DNA of 64,000 bases from Pseudomonas sp. FP453 (GTDB taxonomy: Bacteria > Pseudomonadota > Gammaproteobacteria > Pseudomonadales > Pseudomonadaceae): the NCBI RefSeq assembly GCF_030687495.1, contig NZ_CP117435.1, forward strand, positions 4,468,501 to 4,532,500, read 5' to 3'. Shown here piece after piece: positions 1 to 8,001 of this stretch. The first letter of the stretch is position 1, and each line of letters starts with the position of its first letter. The notes under the pieces are model-generated. The model was not told the origin of the DNA. It searched no databases and saw only the letters and a program-made list of their open reading frames with translations. The position numbers were made by a program, and so were the translations under genes.

Positions 1-389
1 GCACCACGCCGTGGATGGTGATGATGATCATCGGCCTGATCGTGCGCCGCGGCTTCTACTGCCCGGATGACTTGCAGGTGTTCACCCGCGGTGAGACCGG
101 TGGCCGCTACTGGTTCAGCCATGGCTGGAACTGGCGCGGGCTGGGGGCGTGGATTCCGAGTGCGTTGGTGGGGCTGTGCTTCGTCAACTTGCCGGGGCAG
201 TTTGTCGGGCCGCTGGGCAATTTGGCGGATGGCATTGATATCAGCTTGCCGGTGACGTTGGGATTGGCATCGGTGGTGTATCTGACCTTGCTGCGCGTTT
301 TTCCCGAGCCGGCTGCGGTGTATGGGCCAGCGGGAGCAAGCGCCCTCGCCACAGGACGTTCACTCACCACCGCCCACTCCCCTACCTAA
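1..389 (+). CDS. NCS1-family nucleobase permease, C-terminal part (5' end outside window)
   Basis: The reading frame is open from the first base (frame 3) and ends at 389, so only about the last 128 residues are seen. They contain a cytosolic stretch (RRGFYCPDDLQVF) and two to three hydrophobic helices ending in VVYLTLLRVFPEP, which matches the C-terminal end of NCS1 (cytosine/purine/hydantoin) permeases. A related full-length NCS1 gene lies at 4364-5806 on the other strand. A sodium-solute symporter follows after 24 bases, so the two are probably co-transcribed. The polar tail after residue ~100 is not conserved-looking. The substrate cannot be told from this fragment. Confidence 0.75.
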   Translation, partial: TTPWMVMMIIGLIVRRGFYCPDDLQVFTRGETGGRYWFSHGWNWRGLGAWIPSALVGLCFVNLPGQFVGPLGNLADGIDISLPVTLGLASVVYLTLLRVFPEPAAVYGPAGASALATGRSLTTAHSPT

Positions 390-413
390 AAATAAAATCG
401 GAGAACCGCCGTC

Positions 414-1796
414 ATGGCTTTGGATTTATTCGTCGTACTCATCTACGCCGCCGGCATGCTCGTGCTCGGCTATTACGGCATGCGCCGCGCCAAGACCCAC
501 GAAGATTACCTGGTGGCCGGCCGCAACCTTGGCCCGACCCTGTACATGGGCACCATGGCCGCCACGGTGCTGGGTGGGGGGTCCACCGTCGGCACGGTGC
601 GCCTGGGTTATGTGCATGGCATCTCGGGCTTCTGGCTGTGCGCCGCGCTGGGCATGGGGATCATTGCGCTGAACCTGTTCCTGGCCAAGCCGCTGTTGAA
701 GCTGAAGATCTTCACCGTCACCCAGGTCCTGGAAAAACGCTACAACCCCATGGCCCGCCAGGCCAGCGCGGTGATCATGCTGGCCTACGCGCTGATGATC
801 GGCGTGACCTCGATCCTCGCCATCGGCACCGTGCTGCAAGTGTTGTTTGGCCTGCCGTTCTGGATCTCGGTGCTGCTCGGCGGTGGCGTGGTGGTCGTGT
901 ACTCGACCATCGGCGGCATGTGGTCGCTGACCCTCACCGACATCGTGCAATTCGTGATCAAGACCGTCGGCCTGATGTTTATCCTGCTGCCGATCTGCCT
1001 GTACCGCGTCGGCGGCTGGGATGAGCTGGTGGCCAAGCTACCGGCGTCGAGTTTCAGCTTCACCGCGATTGGCTGGGACACGATCATCACCTACTTCATG
1101 ATCTACTTCTTCGGCATCCTAATCGGCCAGGACATCTGGCAACGGGTGTTCACCGCCCGTGACGAAAAGGTCGCCAAGTACGCCGGCACGTTCGCCGGGT
1201 TCTACTGCATCCTTTACGGCCTGGCCTGCGCGTTGATCGGCATGGCGGCCCATGTGCTGATCCCGGATCTGGACAACGTCAACAATGCGTTTGCCGCGAT
1301 CGTCAAAGTCTCGCTGCCAGACGGCATCCGTGGCCTGGTCATTGCAGCGGCACTGGCCGCGATGATGTCCACCGCCAGCGCCGGTTTGCTCGCGGCCTCC
1401 ACCGTACTGACCGAAGACCTCCTGCCACGCCTGCGCGGCGGCAAACAGTCGAGCCTGGCGATCAACCGCCTGTTCACGATGCTGACCGGCATCGCCGTCC
1501 TGGGTATCGCCTTGGTGGTGAACGACGTGATCAGCGCGCTGACCCTGGCCTACAACCTGTTGGTGGGCGGCATGTTGATCCCGTTGATCGGCGCGATCTT
1601 CTGGAAGCGCGCGACCACCTCCGGGGCAATCACCTCGATGACGCTGGGGTTTGTCACGGCGCTGGTGTTCATGTTCAAGGATGGCTTGGATGCGAACACG
1701 CCGATCTACTACAGCCTGGCAGTCGGGTTGGTGAGTTTTGTGCTGGTGAGCGTGTTATCGCGCAAGCCTGAGGCGGTGGCGGCTAACGCGGTTTGA
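414..1796 (+). CDS. sodium:solute symporter (SSF family)
   Basis: This 460-residue, very hydrophobic protein has about 13 predicted membrane segments. Family signs are an N-terminal helix followed by RRAKTHEDYLVAGRNLG, then the glycine-rich GGGSTVGTVRLGY segment and a central AALAAMMSTASAGLLAASTVLTEDL motif, the conserved sodium-site helix of SSF transporters. It would import a small solute with Na+ across the inner membrane. The ATG has an upstream GGAGAACCG ribosome site. It follows an NCS1 permease gene, which hints at a nucleobase, hydantoin or amino-acid-like substrate, but this is only context. A clear terminator follows 30 bases downstream. Confidence 0.85.
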   Translation: MALDLFVVLIYAAGMLVLGYYGMRRAKTHEDYLVAGRNLGPTLYMGTMAATVLGGGSTVGTVRLGYVHGISGFWLCAALGMGIIALNLFLAKPLLKLKIFTVTQVLEKRYNPMARQASAVIMLAYALMIGVTSILAIGTVLQVLFGLPFWISVLLGGGVVVVYSTIGGMWSLTLTDIVQFVIKTVGLMFILLPICLYRVGGWDELVAKLPASSFSFTAIGWDTIITYFMIYFFGILIGQDIWQRVFTARDEKVAKYAGTFAGFYCILYGLACALIGMAAHVLIPDLDNVNNAFAAIVKVSLPDGIRGLVIAAALAAMMSTASAGLLAASTVLTEDLLPRLRGGKQSSLAINRLFTMLTGIAVLGIALVVNDVISALTLAYNLLVGGMLIPLIGAIFWKRATTSGAITSMTLGFVTALVFMFKDGLDANTPIYYSLAVGLVSFVLVSVLSRKPEAVAANAV

Positions 1797-1827
1797 GGCA
1801 TAACAGGATTTAGAGCGGTTTCTTCAG

Positions 1828-1861
1828 CGGGCACGACGTCGGAGGTCGTGCCCGTTTTTTT
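1828..1861 (+). terminator. Rho-independent terminator of the SSF gene
   Basis: A perfect 10-bp stem (CGGGCACGAC / GTCGTGCCCG) with a 7-base loop is followed directly by seven T residues, 30 bases after the symporter stop codon. Confidence 0.9.
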
Positions 1862-1880
1862 GCCTGGCAGAAAAACAACT

Positions 1881-1967
1881 GTGGGAGCGGGCTTGCCCGC
1901 GATTGCAGAGTGTCAGCCGACGAAGATGTCGCTGGTTCACCGCTATCGCGGGCAAGCCTGCTCCCAC
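1881..1967. repeat. REPIN (inward-facing REP pair)
   Basis: GTGGGAGCGGGCTTGCCCGC.. at 1881-1903 and its inverted partner ATCGCGGGCAAGCCTGCTCCCAC at 1945-1967 enclose a ~41-base spacer. It lies just downstream of the small PA1414-like gene and may act as its 3' hairpin. Confidence 0.9.
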
Positions 1968-1993
1968 ATGTTTGATCCCGCTGTGACCCGAGA

Positions 1994-2116
1994 TTACCGG
2001 CGACGTGGCCGACGCTGCTCATCATCGGTACGGATCGGCACCGGCTGCAGTGGCGGCTCGATCAAGCCCAGTGCAACACCGAGGTCATGGAGCCAGGTTT
2101 GAATTTTCTCTTTCAT
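1994..2116 (-). CDS. PA1414-like conserved small protein / SicX-type locus
   Basis: A 40-codon frame runs from ATG at 2116 to TAA at 1994. The product begins MKEKIQTWLHDLGVALGLIE, continues with PPLQPVPIRTDDEQ and ends in a basic RRPRRR tail. I recognise it from memory as the small Pseudomonas protein PA1414, strongly induced at low oxygen in P. aeruginosa, whose transcript is also described as the regulatory RNA SicX. The ribosome site (AAGGGGGCAACC-ATG) is modest. A 14-base Anr-like box lies 119 bases upstream, which leaves room for a long 5' leader. The frame has an amphipathic N-terminal helix and no membrane segment. Whether the RNA, the peptide or both act is not shown by this sequence. 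Confidence 0.75.
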   Translation of the reverse strand: MKEKIQTWLHDLGVALGLIEPPLQPVPIRTDDEQRRPRRR

Positions 2117-2234
2117 GGTTGCCCCCTTTGAGGGTAATGCTGGCAGGCGCAAGTTCTGTCGCCTTTTCCTACAGTGATAGTAGCCCTAAGTCCTACGTAT
2201 TGCATGGACGAAACCACAACGAACTATTACTGAA

Positions 2235-2248
2235 TTGATCTGAATCCT
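2235..2248 (-). promoter_or_regulatory. Anr/FNR-type box upstream of the PA1414-like gene
   Basis: On the minus strand the site reads AGGAT-TCAG-ATCAA, 8 of 10 matches to TTGAT-N4-ATCAA. If it worked at -41.5 the transcript would start near 2200. No strong -10 hexamer is obvious there (CAATAC is the nearest), so the call rests on the box and the gene's known oxygen control in P. aeruginosa. Confidence 0.5.
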
Positions 2249-2258
2249 GACGGATCGT

Positions 2259-3152
2259 TCAAGCAATCGCCCGTGCGTCTTGCAGGACTTCGACCCTGCC
2301 CGCTTGCTGCAAGTCGATCCATGCATTGAGGTTAGCGCCGAGCATACCCTTTCGCCACATCAGCCAGGTGGTCGCAGTGGCAAAATGCCCTGTCAGCGGA
2401 TGAACGGACACGCTGTCCTTGCCTGGCAGGCTGTCGAGCATGGATTCGGACATCAGCGCCACTCCGGAACCCGCAATCACGCAGGCCAGCATGCCTTGAT
2501 AGGACTCGATCTCGATCGCCCGGCCCATGGCGACATGCTCGTGGGAAAACCACGTCTCCAGCCGTGTGCGATAGGCACAGCTGCGTCGGAAGGTGAACAC
2601 CGAACGCCCCGCAACGTCTTGTGGCCCACGCACTGGCGGGTGATCGGCCTCACAGATCAATACCAGGCGCTCTTCACACAACGGCACGCCGTCCAGGGTG
2701 GCGATAGTGATGGGGCCGTCCACAAACGCCGCATCCAGGCGACCGGTAATCAGGCCTTCGAGCAACTCGCCGCTGGGCGCCGATTGCACCTGGAGATTCA
2801 CCATCGGGTAAGCCTTGTGATAGCTCGCCAGCAGCTTCGGTAAATGAACCGCCGCCGTGCTGTACATGCTGCCCAGCACAAAGTCGCCGGCCGGTTGCCC
2901 GCCCTGCACTGCACCATGGGCTTCGTCGTGCAACGCCAGCAGACGGCTGCTGTAGTCCAGCAACACTTTGCCCGCCGGAGAAAGCTGCAAGCGCTGGCGT
3001 TCGCGTACGAAGAGCTCGACGCCGAGTTGTTCCTCCATCTGCTTGAGCCGGGTCGACAGGTTCGATGGCACGCGATGCAGGCGCTCGGCCGCACGGGTGA
3101 TGGAGCCCTCTTCCGCCACGGCCTGGAAAATGCGCAATTGACTGAACTCCAT
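2259..3152 (-). CDS. LysR-family transcriptional regulator (PtrR-like)
   Basis: A 297-residue LysR regulator with an N-terminal winged helix-turn-helix (residues ~1-60: MEFSQLRIFQAVAEEGSITRAAERLHRVPSNLS) and a C-terminal effector-binding domain. The ATG at 3152 follows GGAGAAAGGT; a TTG four codons upstream is less likely. It is divergent from the MFS transporter at 3256, with a ~100-base AT-rich gap that should hold its operator, so it probably controls that transporter. The N-terminal sequence resembles the PtrR/YneJ group. The inducer cannot be predicted. Confidence 0.85.
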   Translation of the reverse strand: MEFSQLRIFQAVAEEGSITRAAERLHRVPSNLSTRLKQMEEQLGVELFVRERQRLQLSPAGKVLLDYSSRLLALHDEAHGAVQGGQPAGDFVLGSMYSTAAVHLPKLLASYHKAYPMVNLQVQSAPSGELLEGLITGRLDAAFVDGPITIATLDGVPLCEERLVLICEADHPPVRGPQDVAGRSVFTFRRSCAYRTRLETWFSHEHVAMGRAIEIESYQGMLACVIAGSGVALMSESMLDSLPGKDSVSVHPLTGHFATATTWLMWRKGMLGANLNAWIDLQQAGRVEVLQDARAIA

Positions 3153-3255
3153 ACCTTTCTCCAAAACTGAACAAGTTACTCACTATTATTCAATTTTACA
3201 GAAAGTCAATCCGCTTTAGCCTGAGAGTCATTCGTTGACCCGCAGGAAAACCGCC

Positions 3256-4452
3256 ATGTCACCCCTGATTCGTCTACTCGCCAGCTTTATCGCCCTGATG
3301 ATGGCCATGGGCATTGGCCGCTTTGCCCTCACCCCGCAAATGCCGCATTTGCTCGGCGAAGGGCAGATCGACCTGACCGGTGCCGGCCTGATCGCCGCCG
3401 CCAATTACCTGGGATATTTGGTCGGGGCGGTGGATTCGATCTTCGCCCGCAGCCATCACCACGTGCGCGGCCGGCTCTACGGTGGGCTGTGGTTGTGCGT
3501 GCTGCTGACCTTGGCGTCGTACTGGGCCCATGGGTTCTGGCCCCATCTGCTGTTGCGCTTTGGGACGGGCGTCGCGAGTGCCTGGGCGTTGGTGATGATC
3601 ACCAGCCTGAGCCAGCCGCTGGCGCTTGCCGCCGGGCGTCCGCGCCTGGGCGCCCTGGTATTTGCCGGGCCGGGGCTGGGGATCCTGCTCACGGGATTGC
3701 TGGCACTGGGCTCTAACCTGCTCGGGCAAGACTCGGCCACCCTATGGTTGATATATGGGACGGTGGCGCTGGTGATGCTGCTGGTCGTCCTGCCCTTCCT
3801 GCCCCAGCCGGCACCGGCCACTACGGCCACCGCCCTTGCGGGCAGCAATCAGAGCATCGCGCACCTGGGCTGGATCTACTTTTTATTTGGCTTGGGCTAC
3901 ATCATCCCCGCGACCTTTCTGTCGCAGATGGCCAACGCGCAATTCAAAGGCGCCTGGCAGGCCGATCTGTTCTGGCCGTGCTTTGGCTTGGCAGCGGCGC
4001 TGGGCGTAGCCATCGCCAGCCTGCGCCGCAAGGACCCGGACACCACGCGGCGCTGGCTGATGGCAACGTTGTGGCTGCAGGCCGCCGGTGTGTTCGCCTG
4101 CCTGCTGGGCAATGCCTGGGGCCTGGCGCTGGGTGTGCTGCTGTGTGGCGCGCCGTTCCTGGCGTGCATGCAGTTGGTGATGACGCGCCTGCGGGACATT
4201 GCACCTCATGGCTACCAGCGCAGCACCGGGTTGCTCACCGCCAGCTTTGCCATCGGCCAGTTGAGCGGGCCGTTGCTGGCCTCGGTGAGCAGTCATCTGA
4301 GTGGCGGCCTGCATCCGGCGTTGGTGATCGCCGGATGCGGCCTGCTCGTGGCAGGTGTGTTGCTTAGCCAGCAACCAAGGACACAGGCATGCGCAGCTGT
4401 TCCCGGCGTGCCAGCACCAGGAAAAACAGCCCACCCAGGAAGCACCCGGTAA
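3256..4452 (+). CDS. MFS transporter, YbfB/YjiJ family
   Basis: About 398 residues with roughly 12 hydrophobic segments, starting MSPLIRLLASFIALMMAMGI and continuing with GRFALTPQMPHLL, which is typical of YbfB/YjiJ proteins. The ATG at 3256 is preceded by GCAGGAAAA; an in-frame TTG at 3235 has no good ribosome site. It is paired divergently with the LysR gene. The last ~28 residues (after LLSQQPR) are polar and overlap the 3' end of the convergent NCS1 gene by 89 bases, so the natural end of the protein may once have been earlier. Substrate unknown. Confidence 0.8.
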   Translation: MSPLIRLLASFIALMMAMGIGRFALTPQMPHLLGEGQIDLTGAGLIAAANYLGYLVGAVDSIFARSHHHVRGRLYGGLWLCVLLTLASYWAHGFWPHLLLRFGTGVASAWALVMITSLSQPLALAAGRPRLGALVFAGPGLGILLTGLLALGSNLLGQDSATLWLIYGTVALVMLLVVLPFLPQPAPATTATALAGSNQSIAHLGWIYFLFGLGYIIPATFLSQMANAQFKGAWQADLFWPCFGLAAALGVAIASLRRKDPDTTRRWLMATLWLQAAGVFACLLGNAWGLALGVLLCGAPFLACMQLVMTRLRDIAPHGYQRSTGLLTASFAIGQLSGPLLASVSSHLSGGLHPALVIAGCGLLVAGVLLSQQPRTQACAAVPGVPAPGKTAHPGSTR

Positions 4453-5806
4453 ACCAGGCGAAGTTGGCCATGCCCTGCAACGCCGGGGTAAAGGTGATCG
4501 CGACGCCCACCAACGTGGCCGGCACCAGCGCCTTGACCGCCGTCCAGTTCACGCCGCCGTCGAAGTAATAGCGCCCGCTGGGGCTGTCGTCGAACAACGC
4601 GTCCACGTCGATCTTCTGCTTTTTGATCAGGTAGAAATCCACCAGCAGGATGCCGAACAACGGCCCGATGAATGCGGCGAGGATGTCCAGGGTGTAGTGG
4701 ATCATCAGCGGGTTGTTGAACAGGTTCCACGGGGTGATGAAGATCGACGCCACGGCGGCGATCATGCCGCCGGCACGCCAGCTGATCTTGCTGGGGGCGA
4801 CGTTGGCGAAATCAAACGCCGGGGACACAAAGTTGGCGACGATATTGATGCCGATGGTGGCGGTCACAAAGGCGAAGGCACCGAGCAGCACGGCCATGTT
4901 GTTGTCGATGCGCGACACCGTGGCAATCGGGTCATGGAGCATCTCCCCAAATACCGGCAAGGTGCCCGACACAATCACAACGGTGACCAGCGAGAACGCC
5001 AGGAAATTCACCGGCAGCCCCCAGAAATTGCCACGCCGCACGTCGTGCATGCTGCGGCAATAGCGGCTGAAATCGCCGAAGTTCAGCGTCGGGCCCGAGA
5101 AGTAAGACACCACCAGCGCCGTCGCAACAATCACCTGGCCGAACGCCTGCCAGCCAGACAGGGATTTTTCCGACAGGGTAAAGCTGATATTCGCCCAGCC
5201 GGCTTTCCACACAATCCAACCGGCCAGGGCAAACATCACCGCATACACCACCGGCCCTGCCCAATCGATGAAACGCCGGATGGACTCCATGCCCGCCCAG
5301 AACACAGCTGCTTGTAGCACCCATAGGCTGAGGAAGCCGAACCAGCCGAGGTAGGACAGGCCAGCGAAATGCGGCTCTGCGTACACCGCCATCTGTGGGA
5401 AAAAACGCAGCACCACGATGATCAGTGCGCTGGAGGCCAGGTAGGTCTGAATCCCATACCAGGCCACGGCGATCAGGCCGCGAATCACGGCGGGAATATT
5501 CGCGCCGAACACCCCGAACGCCAGCCGGCAAATCACCGGATACGGCACGGCGGTTTGCTGGCTCGGCTTGGCCACCAGGTTGGCGATCAACTGCACGATG
5601 CAGATACCGGCAAGCAAGGCGATCAACACCTGCCAACTGGCCAGGCCCAGCGCGAACAGGCTGGCGGCAAACACGTAGCCGCCGACACTGTGCACATCGC
5701 TCATCCAGAAGGCGAAAATGTTGTACCAGGTCCACTTTTGCGGCAGTGGGCCCAGGTCCTGGTTGTACAGGCGCGGGCTGTAGCCTTTGGGCAATTGTTC
5801 GGTCAT
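4364..5806 (-). CDS. NCS1-family nucleobase/hydantoin-type cation symporter
   Basis: 480 residues with about 12 membrane helices. Landmarks are the N-terminal YSPRLYNQDLGPLPQKWTWY, NIFAFWMSDVHSVGGY in helix 1, and the GPTLNFGDFSRYC and FVSPAFDFANVAP segments, all typical of Mhp1/PucI-like transporters. The start at 5806 (MTEQLPKGY) is chosen because GAGGAGCCCAGCG precedes it; two more upstream ATGs have no such site. A strong sigma54-type promoter lies 83 bases upstream, which suggests use of the substrate as a nitrogen source (allantoin, hydantoin, purine or pyrimidine). Its 3' end overlaps the MFS gene on the opposite strand. Confidence 0.85.
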   Translation of the reverse strand: MTEQLPKGYSPRLYNQDLGPLPQKWTWYNIFAFWMSDVHSVGGYVFAASLFALGLASWQVLIALLAGICIVQLIANLVAKPSQQTAVPYPVICRLAFGVFGANIPAVIRGLIAVAWYGIQTYLASSALIIVVLRFFPQMAVYAEPHFAGLSYLGWFGFLSLWVLQAAVFWAGMESIRRFIDWAGPVVYAVMFALAGWIVWKAGWANISFTLSEKSLSGWQAFGQVIVATALVVSYFSGPTLNFGDFSRYCRSMHDVRRGNFWGLPVNFLAFSLVTVVIVSGTLPVFGEMLHDPIATVSRIDNNMAVLLGAFAFVTATIGINIVANFVSPAFDFANVAPSKISWRAGGMIAAVASIFITPWNLFNNPLMIHYTLDILAAFIGPLFGILLVDFYLIKKQKIDVDALFDDSPSGRYYFDGGVNWTAVKALVPATLVGVAITFTPALQGMANFAWFTGCFLGGLFFLVLARREQLRMPVSLVAG

Positions 5807-5888
5807 CGCTGGGCTCCTCGTCATACCGGCCTGCGCCGCCGTAGCGGTGTGCATACGGGAGGCGGCCTAGTCTGTATACGAAGCAGTC

Positions 5889-5905
5889 AGCAGAATGCGT
5901 GCCAA
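5889..5905 (-). promoter_or_regulatory. Sigma54 (RpoN) -24/-12 promoter for the NCS1 gene
   Basis: The minus strand reads TTGGCACG-CATT-CTGCT, against the consensus YTGGCACG-N4-TTGCW: one mismatch, with GG and GC in the correct -24/-12 spacing. The start of transcription would be near 5878, giving a ~70-base leader. A perfect GTGCCA-A-TGGCAC palindrome (5899-5911) overlaps the -24 element and could be a repressor site. No enhancer site was identified. Confidence 0.65.
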
Positions 5906-6004
5906 TGGCACACAATCCTTTCTGGATGGCGCTCCAAAGCGATTAACGAAGGATTGGATACGGGGACTTCGCTCAGCTACGGTGCACAAAAAACCTGTAC
6001 ACAA

Positions 6005-6403
6005 TCAGTCACGCACCCGATCTGCACACAGGCGCCCAACCGTGCAGCAAACCGCCGTCAGGCAGATGCCCCAGGCCATATCCATCACCGCCAACCCGGC
6101 AGACCAGCCGTGCAATGTGGCCCAGTTGCTCAAGTCATAGGTGCCATAGGCCACCAGGCCCAACAAGGCGCCCAGACGCGCCGCACGTTGCCAACTGGCG
6201 CTGGGCAGCACGACGAATACGACGCAACCGAGGACATACAGGAGATAGAAGAGTGTTGCGGGCAATAACCGTGGCTGATCGAGCATCAGCGGACCCAGCA
6301 GTGATGTGTAGGTCGGGCCCATGAGAACGCCGAGCCAGAGGCCATCGAGGACCAGAAAGGCGAGCAAGGTGCCGAGGTAGGCGAAGATGGTTTTTCTGGA
6401 CAT
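6005..6403 (-). CDS. DUF2177 family small membrane protein
   Basis: 132 residues, four hydrophobic helices, with the family landmarks FLVLDGLWLGVLMGPTY near the N terminus and GTYDLSNWATL in the third helix. Function of DUF2177 proteins is unknown; they are inner-membrane proteins. The ATG at 6403 follows AGGGGTTG; an upstream in-frame ATG at 6448 would start inside the terminator hairpin and is rejected. It stands alone between the NCS1 promoter region and the S1 protein gene. Confidence 0.8.
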   Translation of the reverse strand: MSRKTIFAYLGTLLAFLVLDGLWLGVLMGPTYTSLLGPLMLDQPRLLPATLFYLLYVLGCVVFVVLPSASWQRAARLGALLGLVAYGTYDLSNWATLHGWSAGLAVMDMAWGICLTAVCCTVGRLCADRVRD

Positions 6404-6414
6404 TGAAACAACCC

Positions 6415-6440
6415 CTGTAGGCGCCGAGTGGCGCCTACAG
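6415..6440 (-). terminator. Hairpin after the S1-domain gene
   Basis: A perfect 11-bp stem (CTGTAGGCGCC / GGCGCCTACAG) with a 4-base loop sits 16 bases beyond the stop of the minus-strand S1 gene. Only a weak T-rich stretch (GGTTGTTTC) follows, so termination may be partial and allow read-through into DUF2177. Confidence 0.6.
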
Positions 6441-6455
6441 AAGAGCAAACCGCGA

Positions 6456-7292
6456 TCAGCTTAGTTCAATGCGATCCGCATGAATCACGATCTGGCCCTG
6501 CTTGTAGAGGGCACCGATGGCCTTCTTGAAGTTGCCCTTGCTCACGCCGAACAAGTTGCTGATCACCGCCGGGTCGCTCTTGTCGCTGACGGGCAGGCTG
6601 CCGTTGTTTTCACGCAACTTGGCGAGGATCTTCGAGTTCAGGCTGGACGCCGCTTCCTGGCCCACGGGCTGCAGGCTCAGGCTGATGTTGCCATCGGCGC
6701 GGATCTCTTTGATGAAGCCTTTCTCTTCCTTGCCCGGGCGCAGGAACTTGAACACTTCGTTCTTGTGGATCAAGCCCCAGTGCTTGTTGTTGATGATCGC
6801 CTTGAAGCCCATGTCGGTGGCTTCAGCCACCAGCAGATTGACTTCCTGGCCCACCTGGTAATTCGCCGGGGTCTTATCCAGGTAGCGATCCAGGCGTGCG
6901 GTCGCGGTGATGCGCTTGGTGTGCTTGTCGAGGTAGACGTGCACCACGCAATATTCACCAGCGGTCATCTGGCGCTTTTCTTCCGAGTACGGCAGCAACA
7001 GGTCCTTGGGCAAACCCCAATCGAGGAATACACCAATGCTGTTGACTTCCACCACTTTCAAACTGGCAAACTCGCCCACTTGAACTTTCGGCTTTTCAGT
7101 CGTGGCGATAAGTTTGTCATCGCTGTCCAGATAAATGAAAACGTTCAGCCAGTCTTCATCTTCACTGGGAATATCTTTGGGGATATACCGGTTGGGCAAG
7201 AGGATTTCACCGTCTTGCGCGCCGTCCAGGTACAAACCAAAGTTAGTGTGTTTAACCACTTGCAAGCTGTTGTAGCGACCGACCAAAGCCAT
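6456..7292 (-). CDS. S1 RNA-binding protein, CvfB/YitL-like
   Basis: 278 residues with tandem S1-type beta-barrel domains (roughly residues 1-65, 70-135 and 145-215) and a C-terminal winged-helix segment (SDPAVISNLFGVSKGNFKKAIGALYKQGQI), the architecture of CvfB. The family binds RNA and affects virulence-factor expression in staphylococci; its role in Pseudomonas is not established. The ATG at 7292 begins MALVGRYNSLQVV. It is transcribed alone and ends in a hairpin. Cytoplasmic, no membrane segment. Confidence 0.85.
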   Translation of the reverse strand: MALVGRYNSLQVVKHTNFGLYLDGAQDGEILLPNRYIPKDIPSEDEDWLNVFIYLDSDDKLIATTEKPKVQVGEFASLKVVEVNSIGVFLDWGLPKDLLLPYSEEKRQMTAGEYCVVHVYLDKHTKRITATARLDRYLDKTPANYQVGQEVNLLVAEATDMGFKAIINNKHWGLIHKNEVFKFLRPGKEEKGFIKEIRADGNISLSLQPVGQEAASSLNSKILAKLRENNGSLPVSDKSDPAVISNLFGVSKGNFKKAIGALYKQGQIVIHADRIELS

Positions 7293-7615
7293 TTTTCAAT
7301 ACCCTCATTACGTGGGCGGCATTCTACCCGAGTTGCGCCCGCCACGCGCGCGCCCCTGAAAAATCGCGGGCTGGCGTGGCGTGCTGCTGGCCCTGCCCCG
7401 CTCGTCCGATCAATCGGCTCGATTTTACGGCTACGTACGCTGCAGCCCGCCCTTGGGTTTCGAGTTAAAACAGTAAGTTAGAGGCTTATTTCAAAGACAG
7501 ACTTCGGTTATTTGCACACGCCGCGCTTATTCCCGGGGGATATTTGCCAAGCAATTGTCAAGTATTTCCTGTACGATGCCTGGCCAAGTTAATTTTCTAC
7601 AGGTTAGTGGCCGCC

Positions 7616-7795
7616 ATGCGCGTAAAAGCATCCAACAGCAAAGCAAAGCCAGCTCCCGCCGTTGAAACCAGCGAATCGATCAACAGCCAGATTGCTGCGT
7701 TCCTCAAGTCCGGCGGCGAAATCCAGCAAATTGCCAAGGGCGTGAGCGGCCAGACTTTCGGCCCGTCCAAGCAGATCAGCCTGGGCAAGAAGTAA
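7616..7795 (+). CDS. Small conserved protein resembling the SutA C-terminal region
   Basis: 59 residues: a disordered Lys/Ala/Pro-rich N terminus (MRVKASNSKAKPAPAV) and a conserved core SINSQIAAFLKSGGEIQQIA. The motif 'FLxxGGxxQxI/V' resembles the C-terminal part of the RNA-polymerase-binding regulator SutA (AMEEFLSRGGKVQEV, from memory), but the acidic N-terminal region of SutA is missing. The ATG at 7616 is chosen because earlier in-frame starts lie in a non-conserved AT-rich leader; the ribosome site (AGGTTAGTGGCCGCC) is imperfect. Function is unproven; a nucleic-acid- or polymerase-associated role is a guess. The 320 bases upstream contain no other gene; I see no convincing promoter match there. 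Confidence 0.6.
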   Translation: MRVKASNSKAKPAPAVETSESINSQIAAFLKSGGEIQQIAKGVSGQTFGPSKQISLGKK

Positions 7796-7820
7796 TACCG
7801 CGCAACACACCTGGTCCCTA

Positions 7821-7842
7821 AGCGCCTTGCAATCAAGGCGCT
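7821..7842 (+). terminator. Hairpin after the SutA-like gene
   Basis: Perfect 9-bp stem AGCGCCTTG / CAAGGCGCT with loop CAAT, 26 bases after the stop. No T-run follows, so it may only stabilise the 3' end. Confidence 0.45.
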
Positions 7843-8001
7843 AGGACTAGAGCCCGCAACACCTTCCCGACACATTCAATCTCGCACCAATCGACGAACG
7901 GGGCTCAACCCCAGGCATTCGCCGGTATGCTTGCACACGTCTAGCACGGGCATCTTCCCGACTTCTTCCGTTACTGCTCCTCGCTTTTCATGGAGTGACG
8001 C

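Noticed and set aside
7544..7577. TTGCCA/TTGTCA with TACGAT as a promoter for the SutA-like gene
   Set aside because: Spacers of 22 and 11 bases are outside the sigma70 range.
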